Positions 1 through 11,326 of a DNA stretch of 64,000 nucleotides are shown one piece after another. The notes beneath the pieces are model-generated. The model saw only the letters and a program-made list of their open reading frames with translations. It was not told where the DNA came from and ran no database searches. Each line of letters opens with the position of its first letter. Within the stretch, counting starts at the first letter, position 1. Position numbers and translations under genes: made by a program. Source of the stretch: Phaeosaccion multiseriatum (lineage: Eukaryota > Ochrophyta, other classes); assembly GCA_965112735.1 (NCBI GenBank), contig OZ218953.1, positions 3,658,001 to 3,722,000 on the forward strand. Reading direction: 5' to 3'.

Positions 1-190
1 CTCCCTCCCTCCCTCCCTCCCTCCCTCCCTCCCTCCCTCTCTCCCTCCCTCCCTCTCTCCCTCCCTCCCTCCCTCCCTCCCTCCCTCCCTCCCTCCCTCC
101 CTCCCTCCCTCCCTCCCTCCCTCCCTCCCTCCCTCCCTCCCCCCCTCTCTCTCTCTCCCTCCCTCCTTCCCCCTCTCCCCCCCTCTCCTT
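1..190. repeat. Pyrimidine-rich CCCT/CCTC microsatellite
   Basis: Almost pure CCCT tandem repeats with a few CT interruptions run from the window edge to about 190, just before the first coding exon. I see no gene in it. It could be the 3' end of an intron of a gene that begins upstream of the window, or an upstream spacer. Confidence 0.9.
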
Positions 191-252
191 CACCCTCGAC
201 CCTCGACTCTTTGTCTGTCTACGCTGCACCGCACAACACCGCACTGCAGGCG

Positions 253-3056
253 ATGAACGCCCTCACGGAGGGGCGCATGGCAACGTATGATCTCCCTCCC
301 GGCCTGCGTAGTGAGTTCACCAAGGCCGAGATCGAGACGCTCATGGTCAACTTCGGCCTCTTTGACGACTCCGGGGACGGCGCCATCGACGAGGGTGAGA
401 GTTGGAGGAAGGAGGGGTAAGGGGAATAGGGCCATGATAGCACAAGCGCGAGGAGGTGGGGTGTTGGGTTGGGCTCGACTTCTGAGGGCTTTCGCCGAGG
501 CGTTTCGTACGCCCGCTTCCGCCACACAGCTACGGCTACAGGGACGCCCGCCCTTCTCTCTTCATGCAAGCGTAACGCCCCCTCCCCTACCTCTCCCTCC
601 CTCCTCCTTCCTCCTCCCTCCTCCTCCCTCCTCCTCCCTCCTCCGCCCTCCTCCTCCCTCCTCCTCCCTCCCCCTCCCTCCTCCGCCGTCCTCCCTCCTC
701 CTCCTCCTCCTCCTCCTCCTCCTCCTCCTCCGCCGTCCTCCTCCTCTTCCTCCTCCTCCTCCTCCTCCTCCTCCTCCTCCTCCTCCTCCTCCTCCTCCTC
801 CTCCTCCTCCTCCTCCTCCTCCTCCTCCTCCTCCTCCTCCTCCTCCTTCTCCTTCTCCTCCTCCTCCTCCTCCTCCTCCTCCTCCTCCTCCTCCTCCTCC
901 TCCTCCTCCTCCTCCTCCTCCTCCCTTCTCCGCCTCCCTCCTCTTCCTCCTCCTCTCCCTCCCTGCAGTGGAGTTGGAGCAGCTTCTGAGGAACTTTGGT
1001 CAGAACCCCACCAAAGAGAAGGTGAGCGAACTTGTGCTAACATGCGAAGGACACCATTTTCTGTATCACCAACGGGTACCCAAGGAGGGGCGAACAGATG
1101 GAGGGCACGCCTGGAGGGCACGCCTGCTGACTAAACGCTTGCTGATTTCACTTCTTCGCTTCTGTAACCGACCGATCAACCGGTCGCGTGTCTACCCTAC
1201 CCCTACCCCTACCCGTGCTGTGTGTGTGTTTGTGCGTTTGCGGATGCGTGCGTGTGTGCGTGCGCATGCCCCGTAGGTACACGAGGTGATGGAGGAGATT
1301 GACTACGACCGAAACGGCACCATCGACTTTAAAGAGTTTGCAGCCCTCATGCTCAAGGTCAGGGACGGGCTTGTTGACTTGGACGACTCCGCTTTCGGCA
1401 GGGCAGTCATGAACAGTGCAACGGCCAGTCTGCTCAGCGGGCAGGTCAGCAGGCTGCAGGAGCCGGAGCATGCGGTGAGTGAGCGAGGAGGAGGAGGGGA
1501 AGGAGAAGGAGGGCTCTTGAACCGAAATCGAACCTCTGCCGCTCATGGAGGAGCTTGTTCTGTCCCCTTGCCCCTCTGCTGACTTGTGACCCTCTGCTGC
1601 CTTCCTCCCCCTGACAGGTGGAATGGTGTGGCCCTTATCGCATCACCGCAGTGCGGCCGGCAACGTGCGATGTGTGCGTGAGGGGCCCGGCGGGGAGTGT
1701 GTACGAGGGGGGCACCTTCCGCCTCGAGATCATCGTCAACGACGGTTTCCCCTACGTGCCCCCCCACGTCAAGTTCCGAAACAGGTACGGGTCGTAGTAG
1801 CACATAGGGTGGGGGGGGGGGGTTGAGGTGTACAGGTCTGTGCCTGCTGACGGTCAGCACATGACGGATGGGTGCCTCTTTCTTTCTTTCACATTCCTCT
1901 CTCCTCGTGTCCTTGATGGCGACCTCTGTATCGCCTCGGAAACCTGTTCATCCCTTCGACTGCCATCGATCGCAGCGCCCCCCTCCCTCCTGAGCACCAT
2001 CCCCATCTCCCTCATCCCCTCTCCTTGGCCATGTGAGTCCGTGGATCGACGACCCACGGGCTCGCTTTATTTTCGCCTTGCCCACCCACCACAACCCCGC
2101 CCTGTGCATGTGCGCGTATGTGTATGTGTACTCTTGCCCCCCCCCTCCTTCTCCTCCTCCTCCTCCTCCTCCTCCTCCTCCTCCTCCTCCTCCTCCTCCT
2201 CCTCCTCCTCCTCCTCCTCCTCCTCCTCCTCCTCCTCCTCCTCAGGATGTTCCACCTCAACTTTAACATGCTCCTGGACGGTAGTACGGGCGTGGCCCAG
2301 CTGCTGGACCTCTGGACGGCTTCCTGGGATCTCGAAATACTGCTCAGGCGCATCGTTGATCTGATGAAGGTGGGCGAGGGAATGGACTAGAGAGAGGGAG
2401 GGAACCAGAAAGGGGGTGGGTGATGGGGGAGTGGGCGAGTATGTGGATGAGTGAGTGGGTGAGTAAGTGAGTGCGTGAGTGACTGGGTGAGGTGTGTGGG
2501 CGAGGGAGTGAGTGAGTGAGTGAATGAGTATTGACTTCTCGTATGTGCGCAATCTCCGTCAACGGTCTTCCACTTGCAAGACCGTCGCGGCGCTGCTCGT
2601 GGCCGCCCCACCGCCACCCGCCGCCCCGTCTGTTGCCATCCCTCTGGCCGCCCCGTCTGTTGCCATCGCTCTGGGGATACACAGAAAAAGAAGAGAACGA
2701 ACCAATGACCAAAAGGCACCACCCAACACCCTCAAACTCAAACCCTTCCTTGCCCCTGGACTCTGTGCTCCGCCCTCCAGGAGCCCGACCCGTCCCTTCT
2801 CCCCTCTGACCTCAGCGCGCTTGCTGCCCCGCCGACCCAAGCACACGGCCCAAGACAGGACCTTCGAGAGAAGAAGCGCTCCGGGCAGCTCGCAGCGCAA
2901 GTGGCCTCAATGTACTTCTCACAGAGGGAGGCGTATGACCAAACGGCACGGAGGTTTGCGGCCCTCTCCATCGCTCCGGGGTCTTTCAAAGCGGAGGAGT
3001 CCGACAAGGCGGAGGGGTACAGCGAGGCGGAGGGGGGAGACGAGGAGAAGCAATGA
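253..3056 (+). CDS. EF-hand / ubiquitin-E2-like fusion protein lacking the catalytic cysteine
   Basis: Six exons join in frame: 253-394, 969-1021, 1277-1474, 1618-1784, 2246-2369, 2781-3056, giving about 319 residues if the ATG at 253 is the start. An upstream exon is possible, because AG precedes this ATG and the frame is open 5' of it. Residues 38-49 and 74-85 are canonical EF-hand loops (Asp at position 1, Glu at position 12), so calcium binding is likely. From residue 132 the chain follows the E2 (UBC) fold: GPYRIT strand, SVYEGGTFRLEI, then PYVPPHVKF. The usual His-Pro-Asn is His-Leu-Asn, and the exon that should carry the active-site Cys has none. The C-terminal E2 helices follow (EPDPSLL, then REAYDQTARRF), and the protein ends acidic. 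I infer a UEV-like non-catalytic E2 coupled to a calcium sensor. The fusion is supported by five frame-consistent junctions. Confidence 0.82.
595..925 (+). repeat. TCC-repeat array inside intron 1 of the EF-hand/E2 gene
   Basis: A long (TCC)n tract with CCTCCCT variants fills most of intron 1 (395-968). The acceptor follows within about 45 bases. It is open in several frames as polyproline, polyserine, polyleucine or, on the other strand, polyglutamate, but those frames are composition artefacts. Confidence 0.9.
2148..2243 (+). repeat. TCC-repeat array abutting the intron 4 acceptor
   Basis: About 32 copies of TCC end directly at the AG acceptor (2244-2245) of intron 4 (1785-2245). The array takes the place of a normal polypyrimidine tract. 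Confidence 0.9.
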
Positions 3057-4262
3057 GCCCTCCTGAGGAGCAAGCACTGGACAGGGTTGATCAGTCTTGA
3101 CAGGGTTGAACAGTGACCTTAATGGGCCGGACAGGGTTGAACAGTGACCTTAATGGGCCGTGAGCACGGTGATGGAGCAGCGGGCTGAGGCAGTGACGCA
3201 GTGGACGGGCTGTGAGGCACGAGCCTGACTGTAGGCCGGCGCTCGGAGACGCTCGGCAGTCTGTGCTGGACTGGTGGGTCGTGCCCTCCCCTTCCTTCCT
3301 TCCTTCCTTCCTTCCTTCCTTCCTTCCTTCCTTCCTTCCTTCCTTCCTTCCTTCCTTCCTACCTTCCTTCCTTCCCCACATACTGCAGCGAAGTGCGGCG
3401 CGTTGAGTTGAAATTGGGCAGGTCACAGGATTGAGAGAGAGAGAGGAGGACGCTTGTCAAGTCGGTCGGCTCCCTTTGCCCTCCGGGGTCTTTGAGCGAA
3501 GCGCTTACACCCGTGGGCGGTACTCGCCGAGGGCCCTGTACAGGGACAGAGAGGAAGTTTGTGCGATCAATTGATGGCTTGGTCGGTCGGTCGGTCGGTC
3601 GGAGTTGAGTCGTTCCAAAGTTGCCTCTCTCGAGCGATCCATTGGATCGATTGGGGGTACGACGGCTCCAGTTTTGTTCTTCCTTCTCTGCCCTCCACCC
3701 TTTATTGCCTATCCGAGGGCGGCGGACGGTTTCGCTTCCCCGCCATCCCCTTCCCCCACCCCCTCCCGACTAGTGTGGGTCCCGACTAGTGTGAGCCAGG
3801 ATCACGGCCAGGAAGGATCAGAATCAGGGTCAGATAAAGAATCAGGGTTGCGATCAGGATCAGGCTCGAAGCCTGCCAGCAAGCAAGTGGGAGCAAGCGG
3901 GAGCGGGGCATGGAGCACCAGTGACGTTCAGAGCCCACGCCCCCCCCCCCCTCGGTGAGCGCTCGTGAGGTGATCTTTGTGCTCTGCCCGTGAGTAAGTG
4001 GAACGAGCGACGAACTGTTCGGGAAGAGCGCGGAGGCAGCAGGCACATGGAATAGCACGGTCTATTATCACTTCTGCATAGGTCTGAGAGGTAGATAATT
4101 ATCATAAAAGCGTGTACATACATTATGGCTTTGAGAAATACTTGTAGGAAATAGGGTTCGTTTCTATCTGCAACGAACGTTCATCTTCTCAGATGAAAGC
4201 CGCAGCACCAGCGGTGGCCCCTCACTTCCCCCCCCCGCCTGCCCCCATGTAAAAGCCAAGAC
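3057..4262. other. Intergenic spacer between convergent genes
   Basis: No coding exon with recognisable content was found. The spacer holds a short tandem duplication near 3098-3160 (ACAGGGTTGAACAGTGACCT twice), a TTCC microsatellite (3289-3376), a GGTC run near 3583-3600 and a GATCAGG-rich stretch near 3800-3865. The AT-richer part (4050-4170) probably holds the 3' end of the minus-strand golgin transcript. Confidence 0.6.
3289..3376. repeat. TTCC microsatellite
   Basis: About 21 tandem TTCC units with one interruption (TACC near 3361), in the spacer downstream of the EF-hand/E2 gene. Confidence 0.92.
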
Positions 4263-4650
4263 TCAACACCTAGCGAAGACGAGTTCATAGAGAAGGAGGA
4301 GGTGCACCACCCCCGCGTAGCCGAGGAGCACCGCCCACACCTGCTCCTGAGGCTGCCTCTTGATGGCCGCAGCCGCCGAGGGCCAGTGCTGGGAGAGCAG
4401 CGGCCACAAAGGGTTGCGCACGCAGAGCGTGTTTCCCGGCTTGGCATCGTGCTCTGAATCCTCCGACCGTGGCTCCCCCATTTGGCCCGACTGCCCTAAA
4501 CCGCCCTCCTCGAGGTCGTGGAAGTGTCTACCGCTGCTCCGACTCGCGCGTTGGAAGGCGGCGCTGGGGGAGGGCGTGGGGGGCAAGGCGTCCAAGGGGG
4601 AGGAGAGGGCAACTTTATCGCCCTCCAGCTTCGGCGCCTCTCGCGTTGCG

Positions 4651-4686
<36 letters not shown>

Positions 4687-7600
4687 GACACCAACTGCTG
4701 TTGCTGCTGCTGCGCTTGGGCCAGGCGCTCCTTCAACCGTGACACCTCACTCTCCGCCTCTGTCTGGCCTGCGGCGGCCGCCCTCAGAGCCTCGGTAGCG
4801 CGGCGCAGGGCCGTCTGCGAGGTCGTCGCCATCTGCACTGCCTTGGCCCCGCTCTCCTCCAGCACCGCCAACAGCCTTGCCGCCCCCTCTTGCCCAGAGA
4901 CTGCCTCTGCCTGCTCCTCCTGCAAGCGACACCTCAGCTGCTGCACCTGCTGCACAACACCCGTCGATCCACTGCCCCCCCCTTCCACTTGCTCCACTTG
5001 GCCTTGGCTTTGGCGGTGGTCCTCATCCGCAGGAGCCTCCGTGCTGCGTTCGAGCCCCTCCCCTCCCCCCACCACGGCAGGAGCAGTTGAGTCCGCGGTG
5101 GCGGCGGCGGCGAGTGCACCGGCCACACGCCGCAGCCCCTCGCTCAGACGTTTCCCCGCCGCCTCTCTGCTCCCCGCTGTCTCCCGCAGCAGACCCGACA
5201 GAGCCACGAGCTCGGCGCACACCTCGGTCTTGTCTCTTTGCATGGCCCCGAGCTCCTCCATGAGCCGTGCCCCCTCCGCCACTGCCTGGGCCTGGGCCTG
5301 CTCGAGGGCCGCAGCTACCGCATCTCGCTCTTCGTTCGTCGTCGCCAACAGCGCATGCGCTTCCTTGAGCTGCGTCTCCAGTCCACCAACGCTAGCTTGC
5401 GCGCGCTTCTCCTCAATGGCCCGGGCGAGGGCGGCGTGCTTCTCCTTTCGAGAGTCTTTCACACCTTGCTCAGCCTCGGCCAAACGAGACTCCAATGTGG
5501 TCCTTACCGTCACCATCTCCTCCTCCAAGGCGGTACAACGCGCCTGAGCCTCGAGTAAGGCGGCGTTGCCCTCCTCTCTCTCCCTTCTGCCGGCCTCCAG
5601 TTGCGCGCCATCTGCCTCCATCTGAATCTCGACCTCCTCCACACGCCGAACCAGAGCCTCCTCTCTGTCCCTCACACTCTGTAGCTCGGTGCAGTGCTCC
5701 TGTGCCCTCGCCGCCCACTCTTGCTCCTTTGCGCCCAAGGCCTCAGCCTCTGCTTGTAAGCGTCGCTGCCCTTCTACAGCCTCGTCCCTTTGCTTCCGCA
5801 CCACTTGCACCTCCTCTACAGCCTCTGCCACTTGAGCCTCTAGCTGTGTCCTCAGTGTAACGAGCTCGAGCTGGGCCTGCTCCTCCCTCGCCTCCCGCTC
5901 TGCCGCAGCTTCGCCCAACTCACGCTCGACCTTCTCTAGATGCGTCGCCAGCGCAGCCTCTCGGCCTCTCGCCTCTTCGAGCTCAGCGCCTCGTTCTTCC
6001 ACTGCCTTCTGCAGCGCCTCCACCTCAGCCTTCAACATCAGACTTTGCTTCTCGGCCTCGTCACTCTGCTGCAGAGTCTCTCTCGACTGCTCCAGCTGCT
6101 TCAGCACATCGTCGTGGGTCCTCTGCAGCTCAGTTAGCTCCTCTGTGACCGACGACATGCGCTGGGCTGCCTCCTCCTCCACTTCCTCCAGGCGCGTCGC
6201 CAGCACAGCCTCTCGGCCTCTCGCCTCTTCGAGCTCAGCGCCTCGTTCCTCCACTGCCTTCTGCAGCGCCTCCACCTCAGCCTTCAACATCAGACTTTGC
6301 TTCTCGGCCTCGTCACTCTGCTGCAGAGTCTCTCTCGACTGCTCCAGCTGCTTCAGCACATCGTCGTGGGTCCTCCGTAGCTCAGTTAGCTCCTCTGTGA
6401 CCGATGACATGCGCTGGGCTGCCTCCTCCTCCACCTCCTCCAGGCGCGTCGCCACCGCAGCCTCTCGGCCTCTTGCCTCTTCGAGCTCAGCGCCTCGTTC
6501 CTCCACTGCCTTTTGCAGCGCCTCCACCTCAGCCTTCAACATCAGACTTTGCTTCTCGGCCTCGTCACTCTGCTGCAGAGTCTCTCTCGACTGCTCCAGC
6601 TGCTTCAGCACATCGTCGTGGGTCCTCTGCAGCTCCGTCAGCTCCTCTAAACGTTGGCGTGCCTCGTCTCTCTCTCTTTGCAGTTCCTCCTTCAGCTGTT
6701 CGCTCTCAGCCTCGTACTCCGTGTTACGCGCTTGAGCCTCTGTCAGCGCTTCTTTGATTGTCTTCCACTCTCCAGCCAAGTCATCCAATTGCTCGCGCTG
6801 TATCTCTTCGCTCCTGAGGAGAGCTCTTAAGCGCTCAATTTCACCCTCACCCTCGCTGGTCCGCTGATTTGCCTCTTCCAACCCAGCTCTCAACTCCCCC
6901 ACTTCCGCATTGGCTCTCCCAAGACTCTCCCTCGCCACCACCAAGTCTTGCTCCAGTCCAGACAAGCCGAGCGCCTCTCCCTTCTCCTTCTCCACACCGG
7001 CAGCCTCCGTCTGCTCTTTTGCAGCCAGCACGGAATCCAGCTCTGTTTGCTTGGCCTCCACTTCCTGCTCCTTGTTCCTGAGTTGGCTCTCCAGGCTCGC
7101 CATCTGCGTGCGAAGGTTTCCAAGCTGCTCCGTGGTAGAGGCCATCTCCTCCCGCACAGCCTCTCCAGCCACCCTCCACTCCTCCGCCTTGTCCTTCTCA
7201 CTGTGCAGCTGCTCTTCCACCGCAACCAACAAGCCCCCCTTGGCCTGTGCATCGGCCTCAGCGACCTCCAGTCGCGTCCTAAGCTCGTCCACCTCAACAC
7301 CCCGAGCCTCCATCTCTTGCTCCGCCCCCGCCAGAGCACTCCGGGCCGCCTCGAGGTCCCCAGACACAGCGTCAAGCCGCTCCTGCCCAGCGTCCTGCCC
7401 AGCGATCCGGTCCTCCAGCTCCTTCACTTGGCCGTCAGCACTCTCCGCTCGGAGGGTGACCTCCTTCAGTGCAGACACTGTACTCGACAACTCCGCCTGC
7501 GATGAGATTCGGTGGTTGGGTGGGTGAGATTGTGGTGGAAGTAGCCGTAGTGTATGAAGTAGTGAGCAGCGGAGAGGTGGGGGCAAGGAAGGGCGTGCAA

Positions 7601-8682
7601 GGGTGAGAGGGTGAGGATGAAGGTGGAGGTGAGAGCCGAGCCCAACACGACAAGGAAGGCAAATGATGAGCACTGTGATACGTGAAAAAGGCAGGCAGCA
7701 AAATGGTCTTCTCAGCCCTTGATGGAGGAGGGGAGGACCACAGGCCATCAAGGACTGTGCTGACCCCTGCCTCCCGTCTCCTGTTCCCTTCTCTTGTCTC
7801 CCTCCATATCCTTGATACCTGCATCGTCTCCAGCTCTCCCTGGAGCTGCTCCACGGCGGTGGCTCTTTCTGTGTGCTGCTCTTCCAGAGTGCTGCTGTCT
7901 GCTTGTGCTTGCAAGGCCTGCACCTGAGCATTGAGCTCTTGCACCTGCCTCTCGCTGTCTGCTTGCCCCTCATCCAACCTTGTCTGCAGCTCTAAACACT
8001 CTTGTTTACCCTCCGTGGCGACCCGACTCAGCTCTTCCTGCAGCTGCTGAGCAGTGAGCTGGCCATCCCGTACCGCACTGGCCAGCTCCTCCTCGTGCTG
8101 CCGACGCATCTCCCTCAACTCCTCCTCCAAGGCGGACTCTCGGCTTCGCGCTTCCTCCAAGGCTTCCCCTACTCGCCCGCTCTCCTCCACGCTTGCCCCC
8201 GCCTCCGCCTCTGCCTGGGCGAGCTTGGCGGCGCCGTCCTGCAGCTGTGCCTCAGCCACCTCCAGCCTCTCCGCCAGCGCTTCCTCCTGCTCGATACGCT
8301 CCGCCAGCCGCCCCTCGTACTCGCCCCGCTCGGTCACCGCCTCCTGCAGCCCGGTGGCCATCTCCTCTGCCCGAGTCTGCTGCTCCCGCACCTCGACTTG
8401 CAAGCGCTCCACTTCCGTCTCCAGAAGCTGTCTCTGCACTGCCGCCTCCTCGGCCGCACCCTGCAGTTGCCCCTCCAGCTCTGCCCGGGCTGCTTGCGCC
8501 TGGGCCAGCTGCTGCTCAAGCTCCTCATAGGCCTGCTGCTTCTCACCCACGGGCGGTGTCCGCATGCCCAAAGGCGTCGCTACAGTCTCCTCTCCTTCCT
8601 CGGCCTCCTCTTCGTTGGCGCTGTGCATATCCTCCGATTCGCTGCCCTTGCCAGTGGCGTCCTCTCCCTGCTCCACCACCAA

Positions 8683-8722
<40 letters not shown>

Positions 8723-9903
8723 ATCAACAACTCCTGAAGCTGTTGCTCCTGCTCCTGCTCCATCTCCATCCGCATGGCCGCCAGCTGCTGCGCGAACTGC
8801 GTGGCGGATGCCTCATACAGGGCCTGCGCCTCTTGCCTGCCCGCTGCGGCTCTGGTCAGCCGCTGCTGCAGGTCTTCGGCCTTCCTGCTCGACTGATCCC
8901 TTTCCGCCCGCACGTCGTCGAGCTCGTCCCTCTTCATCTCCAGTTGCAGCTTGAGCTCCTCCATCTCCGCTTCCTGCTGCTGCTGCAGCTGCTCCTCCTG
9001 TTGTTGTTGCTGCTGCTGCTGCTCAGCCCCATCGTCTTGCAGGGTGTCATCTTCCACCTCGTCTCCCGCTGCGTCCGTCTTGTCCTCCTCCTCCCCCTGC
9101 CCCTCTTTGCGACTTTTCCGGCTCTCACTGAGTTGCGTCTGCAGCAGCGACACTGTCTCTGTGAGGCTCTTTTGCCTCGCCTCCGCCAACTCCCGCTCCT
9201 CCGCGAGGGCGAGCTTCCACGCCTCGACTTCCCTCACTCTCCGCTCCTCGCTCTCCTCAAGCTCTGCCCTCTGCCGCGCATTGTCTTCCTCGGCGGCCTC
9301 GAGCCTTTCTCTGAGCGCGGCAAGCTCCTCCTCCTTGTCCTCCAGCTCAAGCTCCCTCCCGCGGATATGGGCAACGAGCTTTTGAATCTGTGGCTCCATC
9401 TTCGCAACTGCAGCCTGGTTCTCCTCCTTCAGTTCCGCCACCCTCCTTTTCAGGAGCGACACCTGTTTCCGCTTGCCTTCCACCACCTTGCCATGCTCGC
9501 GTTGGAGCTTTTGCATCTTCTCTGACAGCTCAGAGGCGGCATCTGCGGGGGGTGCTCGACCTTCCCCCTCCGCCGCCGCCTCCTCCTGCCCTTCCTCCTC
9601 TCCTTTGTCCTCTCTCAAAGAGGCCGAATGCTCATGACCCTCCTCCTCCTCCTCCTCCCCCCCCTCCTTATCATCACCGTCATCATCATAAACACTACTA
9701 CTACCACTACTACCCTCTCCCTCCTCCTCTAGAACCCTGCCATCCTCATCCTCGCTCCCAAATATCTCCTCTCCCTCGCTGTCATAGCTTCGATCCGCAG
9801 CGCCTTCGTCAAGCGCCTCAAGTAGCTGCGAGCCCCGCGTCACCGCCTGGTTGACCGCCTGGTTGACGATGCCACCTGTGGCTTGAGCCAGGCGCCCAAA
9901 CAT
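4263..9903 (-). CDS. Long coiled-coil golgin-type protein with C-terminal membrane anchor
   Basis: Two exons, 9903-7819 and 7496-4263, join at phase 0 (Met-Gln | Ala-Glu) to give about 1,772 residues. The intron (7497-7818) has a GTATCA donor and a CGCAG acceptor. The N-terminus (MFGRLAQATGG) and an acidic stretch precede nearly continuous Glu/Gln/Ala/Leu heptads with polyglutamine runs. Three tandem copies of an 84-residue unit (12 heptads) lie at plus-strand 5930-6660. The C-terminus has an NPLWPLL motif and one hydrophobic segment near the end with an internal His (GVVHLLLLYELVF), then stops. This is the layout of tail-anchored Golgi tethers of the golgin-84/CASP class. Which member it is cannot be told, because coiled coils diverge quickly. 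A Golgi tethering role is inferred from architecture. Confidence 0.8.
5930..6660 (-). repeat. Three tandem 252-bp repeats in the golgin gene
   Basis: The same 252-bp unit (84 residues, from ELTELQRTHDD to SSVTE) occurs three times; the copy starting nearest 5930 is truncated and diverges at its end. For example, the GACATGCGCTGGG block recurs at 6154 and 6406. The few differences include Leu-Gln versus Leu-Arg and one Ala/Val change, so the duplication is recent or homogenised. Confidence 0.92.
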
Positions 9904-11326
9904 AAGTCTTTTTTATTGAGGGAGACTGTGCCGAAAAACGGGAGCCAAGCTGGAACTGAAACTGTGGATTCCCTTCGCCAATCCAAAATCATGAAAGAAA
10001 ACCCCACTCCATTCTTCTCAGAGCCTGCCCTCAGGAGTGAAGGATGGGGGGGATGGATTTACCGGGGTAGCGAAGCAGCAGTTCTGCAGCAGTCTGCTTT
10101 TCAGCTAGAAGTTTTTCGGGAGTCTTGAGCCGCAGGCGAGGCTGAGAAATCAAAGGAGTGGTCACCGTGCTCTGGTCGACCCCTCCCTCCTCTACTTGCC
10201 TCTACTCTTCTTGGGACCCTCAATACAGCTCACGAAATGAAGAGGACAAGGGGGTTGTTCGGGTGGGACCGCATCATGGGTCTGCTTCCTTCTCTTCAGG
10301 AAGGAAGAGCATGAAGGTGAAGTGAGCATGAGCGTACCTTCTGCCTCAAAAATGAGCGACTTCGATGATGCCCCGGCCCCTCATCTCTTTCTCTTGCCGC
10401 CCCTCCTTTTCTCCTCGGAGTTATCTCCGACTCACTCCTCCATCCATTGCTGCTCCAATGCGTCCACCCCCCCCAACGCTGCAGGACCACGTACGAACGA
10501 AATGAAGCATCGCCGCTCGACCGTTCGTAGCCAGCCGAGGTCTGCTCTCGGGACGGGAGGCGAAGGCATCCACCTACAGCCAGCCGAGGTCTGCTTCCTC
10601 CTGTACAACTAGGAAGAGTATGCGGGCAGCAAGGACTGAAGTGAGTATTCCCTCTGCCTCCGTTTTGACTTCCCCCTCCGACAGTAAAGAGCCGCTTCGA
10701 TGATGACACACATATGGCATAGTTCTTCGCGAAGTTATCTAATAACTCTTGACGACATCTAACATCAGAAATTAGTCTTTCGCTCCTATCTGAGAACCGC
10801 GCTCTGTCTCGTGCCCCCCCCCCCGTCCTGTGCCTTCTCTGCCAAGCTAAGCTCTCTCCGACTAAACCCTCCGTCTGCTGCACTCCAATGCGTCCCAACC
10901 CCTTTGCAAGACGCACCTCTGGCCCCAGGAAGCCAGGCCACTTTCCCCGCTTGTGCATCGTAAAGGAGGAGGAGTAGGAGAGGGGGAAGGCGAACTCATC
11001 CCTCCGAGAGGGCCAAGCAAGCGCTGTGGCAGTACGACAATTCGACCGCTTGACGAGGCCAGTCCTACGCCCAGCACGAAAGCGAGACTCGCTCCTCGAC
11101 CGAGAGCTCGGCAGGACCAGCAACACAAACACTCGTCACCAACCGTATATAGATCGAGCGAGGCCCGGTCGAAAGAGTTCAAAAGAGCCGGGAAGGAGCA
11201 CGTGAACCCATGCGTTACACCGTGGATTGCACATACGCAATCAATCAACCCATGCGTTACATTGTGGATTGCACATATGCAATCATAGCAACCCGAGAAA
11301 TATGCGATTTTATTGTATTGCTACTG
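9904..11326. other. Intergenic spacer between golgin and leucyl-tRNA synthetase genes
   Basis: No convincing gene. It should contain the golgin promoter (just above 9903) and the 3' end of the leucyl-tRNA synthetase transcript. It has two diverged copies of a segment (about 10315-10500 and 10640-10925, sharing TTCGATGATG and CTCCAATGCGTCC) and a 42-bp direct repeat at 11207-11290. A 278-codon open frame on the minus strand here has no recognisable content. Confidence 0.55.
11207..11290. repeat. 42-bp direct repeat, two copies
   Basis: Two copies of a unit starting CCCATGCGTTACA, at 11207 and 11249, differ at a few positions. They lie just beyond the stop codon of the minus-strand leucyl-tRNA synthetase gene, probably in its 3' untranslated region. 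Confidence 0.85.

Noticed and set aside
219-1121. Long open frames of polyglutamate, polyproline and polyserine over the TCC repeat
   Set aside because: They are read-through of a trinucleotide repeat within an intron, with real exons of another frame on both sides.
1860-1935. A frame reading Val-Leu-Asp-Gly-Asp-Leu-Cys-Ile inside intron 4 of the EF-hand/E2 gene, resembling an E2 active site
   Set aside because: No acceptor/donor pair was found that inserts it in frame between 1784 and 2246, while the direct junction continues the E2 fold smoothly. Kept as a possible alternative exon in the refutation test.
10296-11132. A 278-codon minus-strand open frame
   Set aside because: No start with good context, no domain, no splice partners and ordinary spacer composition.
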